A stretch of DNA of 53,378 nucleotides from Methanobrevibacter millerae (GTDB lineage Archaea > Methanobacteriota > Methanobacteria > Methanobacteriales > Methanobacteriaceae): positions 78,511 through 131,888 of the forward strand of contig SUTF01000002.1 in the NCBI GenBank assembly GCA_015063005.1, given 5' to 3'. Under the pieces are notes generated by a model, which saw only the letters and a list, made by a program, of their open reading frames with translations, did not search any database and had not been told where the DNA came from. The position numbers were made by a program, and so were the translations under genes. Of the stretch, positions 17,890 through 27,383 are shown one piece after another. How positions within the stretch are numbered: the stretch's first letter is position 1; each line of letters opens with the position of its first letter.

Positions 17890-19524
17890 TTACCAAATCT
17901 TCCAAAAACGATTTTTAGAATACTCATGAATAGCTTCTAAAAATGATTTGAATAATGGATGTGGCCTATTAGGCCTGGACTTGAATTCAGGGTGGAATTG
18001 ACATCCGACTGCCCAAGGATGATCTGGAATTTCAACTATTTCAACCAGGAAGTCATCCGGACTGGTACCTGAAATGATTAAGCCTTTATCTGTGAGTTCC
18101 TGCCTGTAATCATTGTTGAACTCATATCTGTGCCTGTGACGTTCTTCAATATCAATCTTGCCATAAGCCTCATGAGTCTTAGTTCCTTCAATGATTTTAC
18201 AGTCATATGCTCCTAAACGCATGGTTCCACCCATATTCTTGATTTTTTTCTGTTCTTCCATCATGTCTATGACCGGATGAGCCAAATCATCGTCAAACTC
18301 TGAACTGTTTGCATCAGGATATCCGTTACGCCTTGCAAACTGGGTAACCATGGACTGCATACCCAGACAGATTCCGAATAGAGGAACATTATTTTCAATA
18401 GCATAGTCGACGGCATCCAATTTTCCTTCAAATCCACGTTCTCCGAATCCTCCAGGAATTAAAATACCATCAAAACTATCCAAGATGTCCTTGTCAAGCT
18501 CTTCAACATCCGAACTTAAGTATTCAATATTTGCCTTTACGCCAATGCTGGCTGCAGCATGCTGGAGGGATTCTCTTATACTGATATATGCGTCTTCAAG
18601 CTCAACATATTTTCCGACAATACCTATGGTTACGCTAGGATCTTCGATTTTAAGTGATTTTACAACTTCCGCCCAATCGTCCAATTTGGAGGAGTCAGGT
18701 GTGATGTCCAGACCGATTCTGTCAACAATGAGTTTACCTATATTATTTTCTTCCAAAACAAGAGGCACCTCATAAATTGAACCTGCATCAGGAGTGTTGA
18801 CTACCGCATTAACATCAACGTCACAGAAGTGAGCGACTTTCGCTAAAAGACCGTCATCGATGTGTTCCTGTGATCTGCAAACGATTACGTCAGGGTTGAT
18901 ACCCATACTTCTCAATTCCTTGGTGGAATGTTGTGTCGGCTTGGTTTTGAATTCACCTGCAGCATTCAGGTAAGGAATGAACGTAACATGAACAAACATT
19001 ACATTTGCAGAGCCTTCCTCGTTACGCAATTGTCTTAGCGCTTCCAAGAAGGGTTGGCTTTCAATGTCTCCAACAGTACCACCTAGCTCTATTAATACAA
19101 CGTCATAATTCTTTTTCTCGGAAGTTTCCCTAATCATTTCCTTAATACGATTAGTGATGTGAGGAATAACCTGTACACATTCGCCCAAATATCCTCCTTC
19201 CCTTTCTTTTTTAATGACAGATTCATAAACTTTTCCAGTGGTAATGTTAGCGAAACCTTCAAGTTCAACATCTAAAAATCTTTCATAATGCCCTAAATCC
19301 AAATCGGTTTCCATACCATCATTAGTGACAAAAACCTCCCCATGCTGATAAGGATTGAGAGTTCCGGAATCCCAGTTCAAATAAGGGTCAATTTTAATAG
19401 CGGATACTTTTAAACCATATGATCTTAAAATCCTACCCATGGAAGCTGAAGTAATTCCCTTACCGATAGAACTTACTACACCTCCAGTAATTATAATGTA
19501 TTTTGTCAGAAAAATCCTCTCCAT
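17890..19524 (-). CDS. pyrG: CTP synthase
   Basis: UTP + ATP + glutamine gives CTP. The N-terminal synthetase domain begins [16 protein letters not shown] with the P-loop and [16 protein letters not shown]. The C-terminal class I glutamine amidotransferase has the nucleophile block FGICLGMQ and His/Glu in [10 protein letters not shown]. The total of 544 aa is normal. The C-terminal tail RFWKIW is unusual and lies at the duplication junction. Start: ATG 19524 adds MERIF before the usual start position, and GGAGAGGAT lies downstream of that ATG, well placed for a CTG at 19509 (LTKYI). The true start may therefore be CTG, or ATG on a short leader. Confidence 0.95.
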   Translation of the reverse strand: MERIFLTKYIIITGGVVSSIGKGITSASMGRILRSYGLKVSAIKIDPYLNWDSGTLNPYQHGEVFVTNDGMETDLDLGHYERFLDVELEGFANITTGKVYESVIKKEREGGYLGECVQVIPHITNRIKEMIRETSEKKNYDVVLIELGGTVGDIESQPFLEALRQLRNEEGSANVMFVHVTFIPYLNAAGEFKTKPTQHSTKELRSMGINPDVIVCRSQEHIDDGLLAKVAHFCDVDVNAVVNTPDAGSIYEVPLVLEENNIGKLIVDRIGLDITPDSSKLDDWAEVVKSLKIEDPSVTIGIVGKYVELEDAYISIRESLQHAAASIGVKANIEYLSSDVEELDKDILDSFDGILIPGGFGERGFEGKLDAVDYAIENNVPLFGICLGMQSMVTQFARRNGYPDANSSEFDDDLAHPVIDMMEEQKKIKNMGGTMRLGAYDCKIIEGTKTHEAYGKIDIEERHRHRYEFNNDYRQELTDKGLIISGTSPDDFLVEIVEIPDHPWAVGCQFHPEFKSRPNRPHPLFKSFLEAIHEYSKNRFWKIW

Positions 19525-19540
19525 AATTAATTATTAATGT

Positions 19541-19615
19541 TATAATTTTAGTTTTTCATAATATATATAATATTGGAGATTCAAATATAGGAATATAAAA
19601 TAGGGAGATAAAATA
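19541..19615. promoter_or_regulatory. Divergent promoter between pyrG and the stalked metalloprotein gene
   Basis: A near-palindromic ATAATATATATAATATT (about 19558-19574) can serve as TATA box in both directions. On the plus strand GGGAGATAAAATA follows as the ribosome binding site of the gene at 19616. Confidence 0.5.
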
Positions 19616-21322
19616 ATGAAAATTAAAATCATATTGATTTCATTGTTTATCATTTTCATTAGTATTAACATAGTCAGCGCTAATGACTTAAATACTACAA
19701 CAGACCTAAAAGAAACCGGAGATAATGACATTATCACCACTATAACTGGAAACGACTTGGTAAAATACTATAAAAATGATAGCCAATTTGAAGTAAATGT
19801 TTATGGAGAAAATGAGAGTAAGTTAGAAAACGGTTTTGTAGACTTTACAATCAATGGAAACACCTACAAAAGGATTGTCAGCAACGGAACCGCAAAGTTA
19901 AATGTAAACCTGAATCCTGGAGTTTATCAGATAACAAGCAAAAACTGCTATGACAACACAACCATCAAAAACAAGATTACCGTGCTGAGCACGATTTCAT
20001 CATCCGATTTGACAAAATATTATAGAAACGAATCACAGTTTTACACAACGATTTTGGACAATCAGGGAAACCCAAAAGCCAACGCCAATATAAAAATCAA
20101 TATAAATGGAGTATTTTATAAGCGTACAACAGATGAAAACGGTACTGCTAAATTAAATATCAATCTGAATCCTGGAACATATATACTGACAGTCGAACGT
20201 GAAGACAGTGATTTGAAAGTATCCAATACGGTCAAGGTTTTATCAACACTATACTGCTATGACTTAACCAAATACTATAGAAACGCATCTTATGCAACGG
20301 CAAAGGTATTGGATGATTGTGGAAATCCACTGAAGAATACAAATATCACATTCAACATAAATGGAGTTTTCTACACTCGCAAAAGCAATGACGAAGGAAT
20401 CGTTAATTTAAATATAAATTTAGCTCCTGGAGACTATGTCATGACTGCCATACACCCTAATACTCAGCAAAAATCATCCATGATTAAAGTATTGCCAAAA
20501 TTGACACTGACAAACACATACCTATGCTATTCATCTTCAAATACTTTTGATGTGAAATTGGTTGATAATAATGGAAATGCAGATAAGGGCAAAACAATCA
20601 GTTTTAACATAAACGGATATATCCTAAAAGCAACAACAGATTCCAACGGAATAGCAAAATGCCCATTATCAATTCTCAAGAAAGGAACATACACCATAAC
20701 AGCAACATATGATGAAAACATAATATCACACACTTTTCCAGTCGGACCGGGATCTGTCAGCGTCATAAAAAACATAGGAAATCCTAATGCCAAAAAAATA
20801 GCTTATGTTGTTGGACTTCACCCATTGGAATATCAGACACACGATACTCTCGTTAAACTCCTGCCAACAATTCCTGGATTTAATTACTGCTATGACATTT
20901 ATGTAGTCAAGGTAACTGAAAATGTCGGTCACTACGGTGACGGAGCAGGAGACAACAGTCCCGGAAGACAAAATGGACAGAATTTAGCATACAAATATGT
21001 ATACCCTCAAATCATTAACGGAGGATATAAGTTAGCTATCGATGTTCACTCAAATGTCGGTGCTTACCCATACAAAACATTCGTATTCAGTCCGGTTACC
21101 GGAGGATTGGGTGAACAATATGGAAGAACAGTTGCAAGAAGTTGTTCAAATGTAGTCTACTACCAATTAGGCCACACAACCAGCGGACCATACCTAACGA
21201 TTCCATTGAACAATCATGGAGTTCCAGCATTCTACTTTGAGGAATACAGTTTCGCAAGCCAAGCACAAAAAGATGCTCATATGCTACAGCTCATCTATGG
21301 AGTGGACGGATTAAAACTATAA
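19616..21322 (+). CDS. Secreted protein: four Ig-like repeats plus C-terminal M14-like metallopeptidase domain
   Basis: A 568-residue exported protein. It has a signal peptide (ILISLFIIFISINIVSA), then four Ig-like repeats of about 85 residues (about 41-378) with conserved DLTKYYRN, NINGVFYKR and LNINLNPGTY. The C-terminal domain of about 190 residues begins GSVSVIKNIGNPNAKKIAYV. That domain has HPLE at 402-405 (HxxE), H478 in DVHSNVG, and E542/E543 in FEEYSF, the arrangement of M14/AstE-type zinc peptidases or deacylases. I infer a surface enzyme on a stalk, perhaps acting on cell-wall peptides such as pseudomurein stems. The substrate is not known. Its paralog follows 75 bases later. GGGAGAT precedes the ATG. 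Confidence 0.85.
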   Translation: MKIKIILISLFIIFISINIVSANDLNTTTDLKETGDNDIITTITGNDLVKYYKNDSQFEVNVYGENESKLENGFVDFTINGNTYKRIVSNGTAKLNVNLNPGVYQITSKNCYDNTTIKNKITVLSTISSSDLTKYYRNESQFYTTILDNQGNPKANANIKININGVFYKRTTDENGTAKLNINLNPGTYILTVEREDSDLKVSNTVKVLSTLYCYDLTKYYRNASYATAKVLDDCGNPLKNTNITFNINGVFYTRKSNDEGIVNLNINLAPGDYVMTAIHPNTQQKSSMIKVLPKLTLTNTYLCYSSSNTFDVKLVDNNGNADKGKTISFNINGYILKATTDSNGIAKCPLSILKKGTYTITATYDENIISHTFPVGPGSVSVIKNIGNPNAKKIAYVVGLHPLEYQTHDTLVKLLPTIPGFNYCYDIYVVKVTENVGHYGDGAGDNSPGRQNGQNLAYKYVYPQIINGGYKLAIDVHSNVGAYPYKTFVFSPVTGGLGEQYGRTVARSCSNVVYYQLGHTTSGPYLTIPLNNHGVPAFYFEEYSFASQAQKDAHMLQLIYGVDGLKL

Positions 21323-21396
21323 ACTTTTATTTTTTTTATTTTAAATATTAAACACCACATATATATCACCATTAACATTTAATTAAGGAGAATAAT

Positions 21397-22137
21397 ATGA
21401 CAAAAAGAAAATACCTGATAGCAGCTATATTGATAATTATTTTAGGTGTTGGCATAGTCATTATCAATGACAATAATCTATTAAACTCAAATCAGACTGG
21501 GCAAAACACACAAAATGCATCTGCAATCACACGAGAACTAATTGCAAACTCATCAGACGATCCAGGTTCCGTTGAAGTCATAAAAAATATTGGAAATCCG
21601 AATGGCGAAAAGATAGCATATGTTGTTGGAGTCCATCCTCTGGAACATGAAACACACGAAACACTGGTAAATCTACTTCCAAAAACCGATAACCTGAACT
21701 ACTGCTACGACATTTACATAATCAATGTAACAGAAGATGTAGGCCATTACGGAGACGGCTCATCAGACAACAGTCCCGGAAGACAAAACGGACAGAATCT
21801 AGCATACAAATATGTATACCCTCAAATTGTTAATGGAAGCTATAAAGCAGCAATCGATATTCATTCCAATGTAGGAGCATACCCATACAAGACATTCGTG
21901 TTCAGTCCGATTACAGGAAGCCCAGGAGAAAAATATGCTTCAGAAGTTGCAGGCAAATGCGAAAACATCAGCTACTATTCACCTCCTTCCACAACAAGCG
22001 GACCATTTTTAACAGAACCATTGAACCAAAATGGAGTTCCTGCATTTTACCTTGAGGAATACAGTTTTGCAGACCAATCCACAAAGGACATGCATATGAA
22101 AGAACTGATTAGTGCTGTAGACAGTTTGAAATTTTAA
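21397..22137 (+). CDS. Membrane-anchored M14-like metallopeptidase paralog
   Basis: A 246-residue protein. It has an N-terminal anchor helix (YLIAAILIIILGVGIVII), a linker of about 30 residues, then one domain closely related to the C-terminus of the preceding gene. HPLE, then DVGHYGDG, NSPGRQNGQNLAYKYVYPQI, DIHSNVGAYPYKTFVFSP and LEEYSF are all kept. Zinc-ligand and catalytic candidates are therefore preserved in both copies. It lacks the Ig-like stalk, so the two genes present the same enzyme at different distances from the membrane. AAGGAG lies before the ATG. A hairpin at the stop ends the transcript. Confidence 0.85.
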   Translation: MTKRKYLIAAILIIILGVGIVIINDNNLLNSNQTGQNTQNASAITRELIANSSDDPGSVEVIKNIGNPNGEKIAYVVGVHPLEHETHETLVNLLPKTDNLNYCYDIYIINVTEDVGHYGDGSSDNSPGRQNGQNLAYKYVYPQIVNGSYKAAIDIHSNVGAYPYKTFVFSPITGSPGEKYASEVAGKCENISYYSPPSTTSGPFLTEPLNQNGVPAFYLEEYSFADQSTKDMHMKELISAVDSLKF

Positions 22138-22159
22138 GTAGGATTTGATAATCTTACTT
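22136..22159. terminator. Hairpin between convergent genes
   Basis: AAGTAGGAT / ATCTTACTT (nine pairs, one G-U) with a six-base loop overlaps the stop codons of both the membrane metalloprotein (plus) and the esterase (minus). T-rich sequence follows. Confidence 0.45.
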
Positions 22160-22930
22160 TAAATTTACAATAAACTCTTTTATGTACTTATCACAGAATT
22201 CCCATGTATGTTCACCTTCATCACCAACAAATGTAGCATCAACATCACGAGAATTTAAAAACCTGTAAAAATCAGCGTTCTTTTCAAAGAGAAAATCATC
22301 TATTCCGCATGCCATATATATTTCAGGAATATCTTCACAGTTGTCAATCAGGTATTTCGGATCCTTGTCTGAACCCTTAACCTCATCGAGATTGCCGAAA
22401 ATTGATTCATAGAATTGTCTTGAGTACAATACATTGTGATTGTCGCCATAATCTGCAATGTCATCGGTTATCAGTGCTGCTGAAATCATTCCTATTTTAG
22501 AAAAATTTTGACAATACTTCAAACCGTTTCTTAAAGCTCCATAACCGCCCATTGAAAAGCCTGCAATGAATGTGTCTTCACGCTTTTCGGATAATGGAAA
22601 GATGTTTCTTGTAATGTCAAGCAATTCCTGACCAACGTATTCGCCAAACAGACGATGTGATTTAACATCATCCAGATAAAAGCTGTTTTCACCACATGGA
22701 ATTACAATAGCTATCCCATTATCTTCAGCAAATTTCTGGATTGACGTATTTGCCAAAAAGATATCATCGCTGCCGTAAAGTCCATGAAGCAGATACAATG
22801 TCTTATATGGCTTTTCAACAATCTCTTCAGTATCATTTAAGAAATGTATATTGTCTGCGGGCAATATCACACTGATTGATGTTCTCCTCTGCAGACTCTT
22901 GCATTTGATATCTCCCCTGAACAAAACCAT
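22154..22930 (-). CDS. Alpha/beta-hydrolase, putative esterase (esterase D / tributyrin esterase type)
   Basis: A 258-residue PF00756-type esterase. LYLLHGLYGSDD carries the oxyanion-hole HG. AGFSMGGYGA carries the nucleophile Ser. CGIDDFLFEKN supplies the Asp and GEHTWEFCD the His of the triad. It probably hydrolyses short acyl esters (feruloyl, acetyl or S-formylglutathione-like). There is no signal peptide, so it is cytoplasmic. The upstream GTG forms part of the binding site, so the start is ATG 22930. It starts five bases after the small coiled-coil gene's stop and is co-transcribed with the MATE transporter and flavodoxin. Confidence 0.88.
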   Translation of the reverse strand: MVLFRGDIKCKSLQRRTSISVILPADNIHFLNDTEEIVEKPYKTLYLLHGLYGSDDIFLANTSIQKFAEDNGIAIVIPCGENSFYLDDVKSHRLFGEYVGQELLDITRNIFPLSEKREDTFIAGFSMGGYGALRNGLKYCQNFSKIGMISAALITDDIADYGDNHNVLYSRQFYESIFGNLDEVKGSDKDPKYLIDNCEDIPEIYMACGIDDFLFEKNADFYRFLNSRDVDATFVGDEGEHTWEFCDKYIKEFIVNLK

Positions 22931-22935
22931 ACTAA

Positions 22936-23100
22936 TCACTTTTCAAGCAGTTCATCCAATTTCTTGTTTATCTTATCCAATTTCTTGTCAAGTGCCACCT
23001 GATTATCCATTATAATCTTTTGATTTTTACTTAAAGACAGTTGATTTGCAAGCAATGTCTCCAAATGAACAATCATTGCATTATCATCTTTTCTAAACAT
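22936..23100 (-). CDS. Small coiled-coil protein (54 aa)
   Basis: ATG at 23100 is preceded by a perfect GAGGTGATTAA. The frame of 54 codons ends at TGA 22936. The product is strongly helical, with an N-terminal DDNAMIVHLETLLANQ and a heptad-like C-terminus DKKLDKINKKLDELLEK. It fills the gap between the MATE gene (ten bases upstream) and the esterase (five bases downstream), so all three are coupled. I recognise no family. A short oligomerisation or partner-binding protein is the most that can be said. Confidence 0.75.
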   Translation of the reverse strand: MFRKDDNAMIVHLETLLANQLSLSKNQKIIMDNQVALDKKLDKINKKLDELLEK

Positions 23101-23110
23101 TTAATCACCT

Positions 23111-24466
23111 CTAAACAGCCCTGTACTGCGTCCATTTATTTGAAAAGTATCTGTAAAGATAAAGTGCCGCTCTCACATACCAGTCAATGAACATTGCTAT
23201 CCATGTTCCGAACACTCCAACGCCCATCCAGTCAGCTATGATGTATGACAGTCCAATTCTGCAGGTAAACATTACAGCCAGGCTTATGTACATCACTGAT
23301 TTTGAATCGCCTGCACCTCTAAACATTGCAGGAAGCGTAAATGCTATCGGCCATATTATTACTGCAAAAATACCGTGCCATATAACCATTTCAGTTGTCA
23401 TTGCTGCAGTCTGGCTGGACAGCTGATAAATTTCTAAAATGAACGGCAGCAATGCGAAAATGACAATATTGATTATGATATGTGAAATGAATACTATTAA
23501 TATGATTTTTTTGTTATAAAACCTTACTTGTTCATAGTCATTTGCCCCAACACATCTTGAAATTACAGCTGTGAATCCCAGATTAATTGCAAAACCTGGC
23601 AATACCGAAAAAATTCCTATCGCATAGCCTACAGAGTTTGCAGCTATCGCCATTGTTCCGAATGTTGAGACAAGGCTCAAAACAAGTATGCGGCCTAACT
23701 GGAACAATCCGTTTTCAATACCATATGGAATTCCCACATTCAATACATTTCTCAATATTAGCCAGTCAAATTTGTGCTTAAGGGTTCTTTTGATGTGAAG
23801 GAGATAATTTTCATCCAGAACATAATACAATATTGCAATAGCTGCAATGAAACGTGAAATGACCGTTGGAATGGCCACTCCTTCAACTCCCCATCCAAGA
23901 TAGTAAATGCAGAATGCGTTTCCCACAACATTCAGGACATCACATACAAGCATGATTTTCATTGGAAGGGATGCATCATTGGTTGTTCTAAAAATTGCAG
24001 CTCCGGCATTGTATATTGCAATGAACGGTATTGAAAGAGCTACAATCAGCAGATAAATGTCTGCATTGGCCCAAACATCAGCTTCAATCTGGCCAAAAAG
24101 AATTCCTATCAAAAATGATCTTGCAATAAGAACAATTAGCATGAAAAGAGTTGACGATAAAGCTGAAAACCACATCAGCTGATTGGAAGCATTTCGAGCT
24201 TCATCTATTTTATTATCACCCAAATACTGTCCGGCAATTACAGCACCGCCCGTTGCCAGCGCTGAAAAAGAGAAAATTAAAAGCTGCATTAAAAAGTCAA
24301 CCAGTGAAACTCCGCTAATGGCCGCTTCACCTAAGGAAGCCACCATTATGGAGTCCGCCAGTCCTACAAAAAATTCCAGAGCCTGTTCTATCAGCAGTGG
24401 TATGAACAGATAGAACAGTGCTTTGTTTGAAAACAGATAACCTTCAGGAGTCTTGAACAGATTCAT
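23111..24466 (-). CDS. MATE family efflux transporter
   Basis: A 451-residue polytopic membrane protein with about 12 helices in two homologous halves. Typical MATE blocks: IPLLIEQALEFFVGLADSIMVASLGEAAISGVSLVD at the start (helix 1-2) and the corresponding IPYGIENGLFQLGRILVLSLV in the second half, with AVISRCVGAND. It exports cationic drugs or metabolites by cation antiport; the substrate is not predictable. It is two bases downstream of the flavodoxin gene and ten upstream of the small coiled-coil gene. The linkage to a redox flavoprotein and an esterase hints at detoxification. Confidence 0.92.
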   Translation of the reverse strand: MNLFKTPEGYLFSNKALFYLFIPLLIEQALEFFVGLADSIMVASLGEAAISGVSLVDFLMQLLIFSFSALATGGAVIAGQYLGDNKIDEARNASNQLMWFSALSSTLFMLIVLIARSFLIGILFGQIEADVWANADIYLLIVALSIPFIAIYNAGAAIFRTTNDASLPMKIMLVCDVLNVVGNAFCIYYLGWGVEGVAIPTVISRFIAAIAILYYVLDENYLLHIKRTLKHKFDWLILRNVLNVGIPYGIENGLFQLGRILVLSLVSTFGTMAIAANSVGYAIGIFSVLPGFAINLGFTAVISRCVGANDYEQVRFYNKKIILIVFISHIIINIVIFALLPFILEIYQLSSQTAAMTTEMVIWHGIFAVIIWPIAFTLPAMFRGAGDSKSVMYISLAVMFTCRIGLSYIIADWMGVGVFGTWIAMFIDWYVRAALYLYRYFSNKWTQYRAV

Positions 24467-24468
24467 TT

Positions 24469-25086
24469 CTACCTTATAAAGTTAGTAAATTCCTTAGGTT
24501 CTTCAATAAGTTCAATACCTTGTTTTTTACCCGCTTCAATACATTTCAAATAGAATGCCATGTTATGAGCAAGTTGCCTCATTGTACATATTCCTTCCTT
24601 ATCCTGCATTACTTCCTCAGGAGTGTTTCCGTGAACCATGTTCCAGTAATGTGAGGAAATGATTGGCATTTGAGAAATTCCCAAGTATTTGTTTAACTGG
24701 TCATAAGTTGCGGTTGTTCCGCCTCTTCTTGCAGAACATACCACTGAACCTGGCTTGTGCTGGAATATTCCATTGCTTGAATAGAATACCCTGTCCAGAA
24801 AGGAAGTAATCTGGCCTGAAGCACCTGCATAATATACAGGTGAGCCGAATATGAATCCATCTGCATCCTTTGCAATTTCATTGAATTCATTTACCTTATC
24901 GTCAAAAGCACATTTTCCAAGTTCAGAACATTTACCACATGCAGTACATCCCATTATAGGTTTAGTACCAATCCAGAATATTTCAGTTTCAATGTCATAA
25001 CCGTTCAATACTTTTGTAATTTCAGATAATGCTGTGTATGTACAGCCTTTTTTATGTGGACTACCGTTTACCAATAATACTTTCAT
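24469..25086 (-). CDS. Flavodoxin-fold NAD(P)H oxidoreductase / iron-sulfur flavoprotein type
   Basis: A 205-residue flavodoxin-like protein. NGSPHKKGCTY at residues 7-17 binds FMN phosphate. GCTACGKCSELGKCAFDD (about residues 46-63) is a compact cysteine motif as in iron-sulfur flavoproteins. FGSPVYYAGASGQITSFLDR lines the flavin. It probably transfers electrons or reduces small quinone-like or oxidised compounds in the cytoplasm. It is the first gene of the run flavodoxin, MATE, coiled coil, esterase, with a two-base gap to the transporter. Confidence 0.88.
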   Translation of the reverse strand: MKVLLVNGSPHKKGCTYTALSEITKVLNGYDIETEIFWIGTKPIMGCTACGKCSELGKCAFDDKVNEFNEIAKDADGFIFGSPVYYAGASGQITSFLDRVFYSSNGIFQHKPGSVVCSARRGGTTATYDQLNKYLGISQMPIISSHYWNMVHGNTPEEVMQDKEGICTMRQLAHNMAFYLKCIEAGKKQGIELIEEPKEFTNFIR

Positions 25087-25104
25087 ATAACTACTCTCCC
25101 TAAT

Positions 25105-26325
25105 TTAAAATTCATTCATCATTCTAGATAACAATTTATATCCGTCCTGCTTTTCAATAGAACCGGTCTTTACGCCTTCCTCGTCAAAGGATGTGCAGTC
25201 ATCACCGGTTTTGTCTGATGCATAAACCACCAACGGCACGTCATCTCGGGTGTGTGTTCCGAGTGAAATCGGTGTCGGATGGTCAGGCAATATTGCTGCC
25301 CTGAAGTCTTGGCCTTCCAAACTGTTGATTATAGGGCCAACAATGAATTCATCGATTCTTTCAATTGCCTTTACCTTTTCATCTATCAGTTGGGCATGAC
25401 CTGCTTCGTCAGGCGCTTCGATATGGATGAACAGTACATCATGAGTTTTTAAGGCATCAATACCATATTCTCCTTTTGCCTTGTAATCGGTATCGAAAAA
25501 TCCTGTTGCACCAGGAACATCAATGACATCAAGGTTAGCGAATATTCCAATTCCCTTAAGCAAATCGACACCTGTGATTACAGCACCAGTCAACCCGTAA
25601 GTTTCTTTAAAGTCAGGTAATGCAGGAGTCAATCCCTGTCCCCAAAGCCATACCATGTTTGCGGGACATTTTCCCTCAGCAATTCTTTTCTGGTTGACCT
25701 CATGGTCTTTCAATACTTCCTGAGCCTCATACATGATGTTTCTCATTTTGATTTCAAGATCATCATTCCATGTGGTGTATTCCGTCAGGTTTTCTCCTGC
25801 AATGTCATGAGGAGGAACTGTTTGCATGTTAGCCAATACTTCAGCATCCTTTTCACTGTCGCATGAGTATACGAAAAGGTGCCTGTAGCTTATGCCTGCA
25901 TAGAACTTGCCCTTGAAGTCGTCATATTTTTCATTGAAATGTTCGTTTAATGCATCCATCAGAACAGCTGATTCTTCTGAGGTAATGTGTCCTGCATTGA
26001 AGTCTTCCATAGTGTCGTCCTTTTCAGTTATGGTATTGCATCTGAAAATAACATCTGTTGGAGTAGTGTCGATTCCAACGCTTCCTGCTTCAAGAGGCCC
26101 ACGTCCAGTATAAAAATCAGCCGGATTATATCCGAAGATGCTCATGTTTGCAACATCTGATCCAGGAGTATACCCATCAGGAACGTTATTTGTAAAACCG
26201 CCAAAACCATTTTTAGCCAATTTATCAATGTTTGGAGTTTTAGCTACTTGAAGTGGAGTTTTTCCATCTAATTCATCTATCGGAAGGTCGCTAGAACCAT
26301 CAGGAATAAAAATTACATATTTCAT
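25105..26325 (-). CDS. apgM: 2,3-bisphosphoglycerate-independent phosphoglycerate mutase (archaeal ApgM)
   Basis: Interconverts 3- and 2-phosphoglycerate in the cytoplasm. Alkaline-phosphatase-superfamily marks are IPDGSSDLPIDELDGKTPLQ at the N-terminus, PGSDVANMSIFGYNP with the catalytic Ser, HIEAPDEAGH, and the C-terminal DHPTPISLGTHTRDDVP metal ligands. The total of 406 aa from ATG 26325 is normal. The longer frame begins at a TTG 15 bases upstream and adds non-conserved residues. It ends the operon gatC-like, ACT, hom, apgM, a gene order I recall from other Methanobacteriales. Confidence 0.93.
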   Translation of the reverse strand: MKYVIFIPDGSSDLPIDELDGKTPLQVAKTPNIDKLAKNGFGGFTNNVPDGYTPGSDVANMSIFGYNPADFYTGRGPLEAGSVGIDTTPTDVIFRCNTITEKDDTMEDFNAGHITSEESAVLMDALNEHFNEKYDDFKGKFYAGISYRHLFVYSCDSEKDAEVLANMQTVPPHDIAGENLTEYTTWNDDLEIKMRNIMYEAQEVLKDHEVNQKRIAEGKCPANMVWLWGQGLTPALPDFKETYGLTGAVITGVDLLKGIGIFANLDVIDVPGATGFFDTDYKAKGEYGIDALKTHDVLFIHIEAPDEAGHAQLIDEKVKAIERIDEFIVGPIINSLEGQDFRAAILPDHPTPISLGTHTRDDVPLVVYASDKTGDDCTSFDEEGVKTGSIEKQDGYKLLSRMMNEF

Positions 26326-26355
26326 ATTATCAAAGTCCAAAAAAAGAATAAAAAA

Positions 26356-27375
26356 TTAGTATTTGAGTTTTAAAATACTAATTACATCAGTCAACATCGC
26401 AGATGCAGTTTCAAGAGATCCTGCACCAAGTCCCATTACTGTTACATCGCCAGCCAAATCTGTTTTGATATTGGCCATGTTTAAAGTACCGCTTAAATCA
26501 TATGCACTGCCCTTTTTAACTAAACGAGGAGATACTTTTAGAGTATCCTTGGATACTTCAGCTATTAGCTTTATTAAATAACCGTCTTTACCTGCAAGCT
26601 CAATAGCTTCTGAAGTGATGTTTGAAATACCTTCTACTTCAACATCATCATATGTTGCATCAACTCCAAGCAATGAATTTGCTAAAATAACTGTTTTACA
26701 AGCAGCATCGATACCTTCAACATCCTGAGTCGGATCAGTTTCAGCTATACCTAACTCCTGAGATTCTTTTAATGTAATGTCATAAGGTGAACCTTCAGAA
26801 CTCATTCTTGAGAGAATATAATTTGTAGTACCGTTTAAAATACCAGTTATGGATTCAATGCCACATGATGAAAGTGTTTCACGAGTAAAATTAATGATTG
26901 GCATTGCTCCGCCCACACTTGCTTCATACCTAAATTCAACACCCTTGTCTTCAGCAGCACCAACTACCTGCTTGAATTTAAGTGCCAAGTGTCCCTTATT
27001 GGAAGTTACAACATCTTTGCCTTGGTCAAATGCTTTATATGTTAATGACAATGCTGGTTCAGCGGTTGAAATGTTTGTAGGAGTGGCTTCCATCAACAAG
27101 TCATATTCAACAGCATCCAAAACATCAAGGCCTGATATTTCAGTACCATCATTCGGATAATTGGACAAGTCGCCTCCACTGTTTTTGCTGTGAATAAGCA
27201 ACATTTCATCCAAACCATCCTGATTAATAGCAGAAGTAGATGAATCTGCAGCAGCTACAACCTTTAACTCAACACCATACTTATTTTTAATCATAGCTTT
27301 CTTTAATGCGATAGCTTGGGCAATTCCTTGACCAACAGATCCAAATCCCATTATAATAATTCTACATTCTTTCAT
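26356..27375 (-). CDS. hom: Homoserine dehydrogenase
   Basis: Reduces aspartate semialdehyde to homoserine, the branch to threonine and methionine. The NAD(P)-binding N-terminus is [20 protein letters not shown]. The catalytic half has [35 protein letters not shown] and [17 protein letters not shown]. The total of 339 aa is the short form without a C-terminal ACT domain. A separate ACT protein is encoded nine bases upstream and probably supplies feedback control. Homoserine made here can feed MetX and MetY, encoded 13-18 kb further on. Confidence 0.94.
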   Translation of the reverse strand: MKECRIIIMGFGSVGQGIAQAIALKKAMIKNKYGVELKVVAAADSSTSAINQDGLDEMLLIHSKNSGGDLSNYPNDGTEISGLDVLDAVEYDLLMEATPTNISTAEPALSLTYKAFDQGKDVVTSNKGHLALKFKQVVGAAEDKGVEFRYEASVGGAMPIINFTRETLSSCGIESITGILNGTTNYILSRMSSEGSPYDITLKESQELGIAETDPTQDVEGIDAACKTVILANSLLGVDATYDDVEVEGISNITSEAIELAGKDGYLIKLIAEVSKDTLKVSPRLVKKGSAYDLSGTLNMANIKTDLAGDVTVMGLGAGSLETASAMLTDVISILKLKY

Positions 27376-27383
27376 AATAATCC

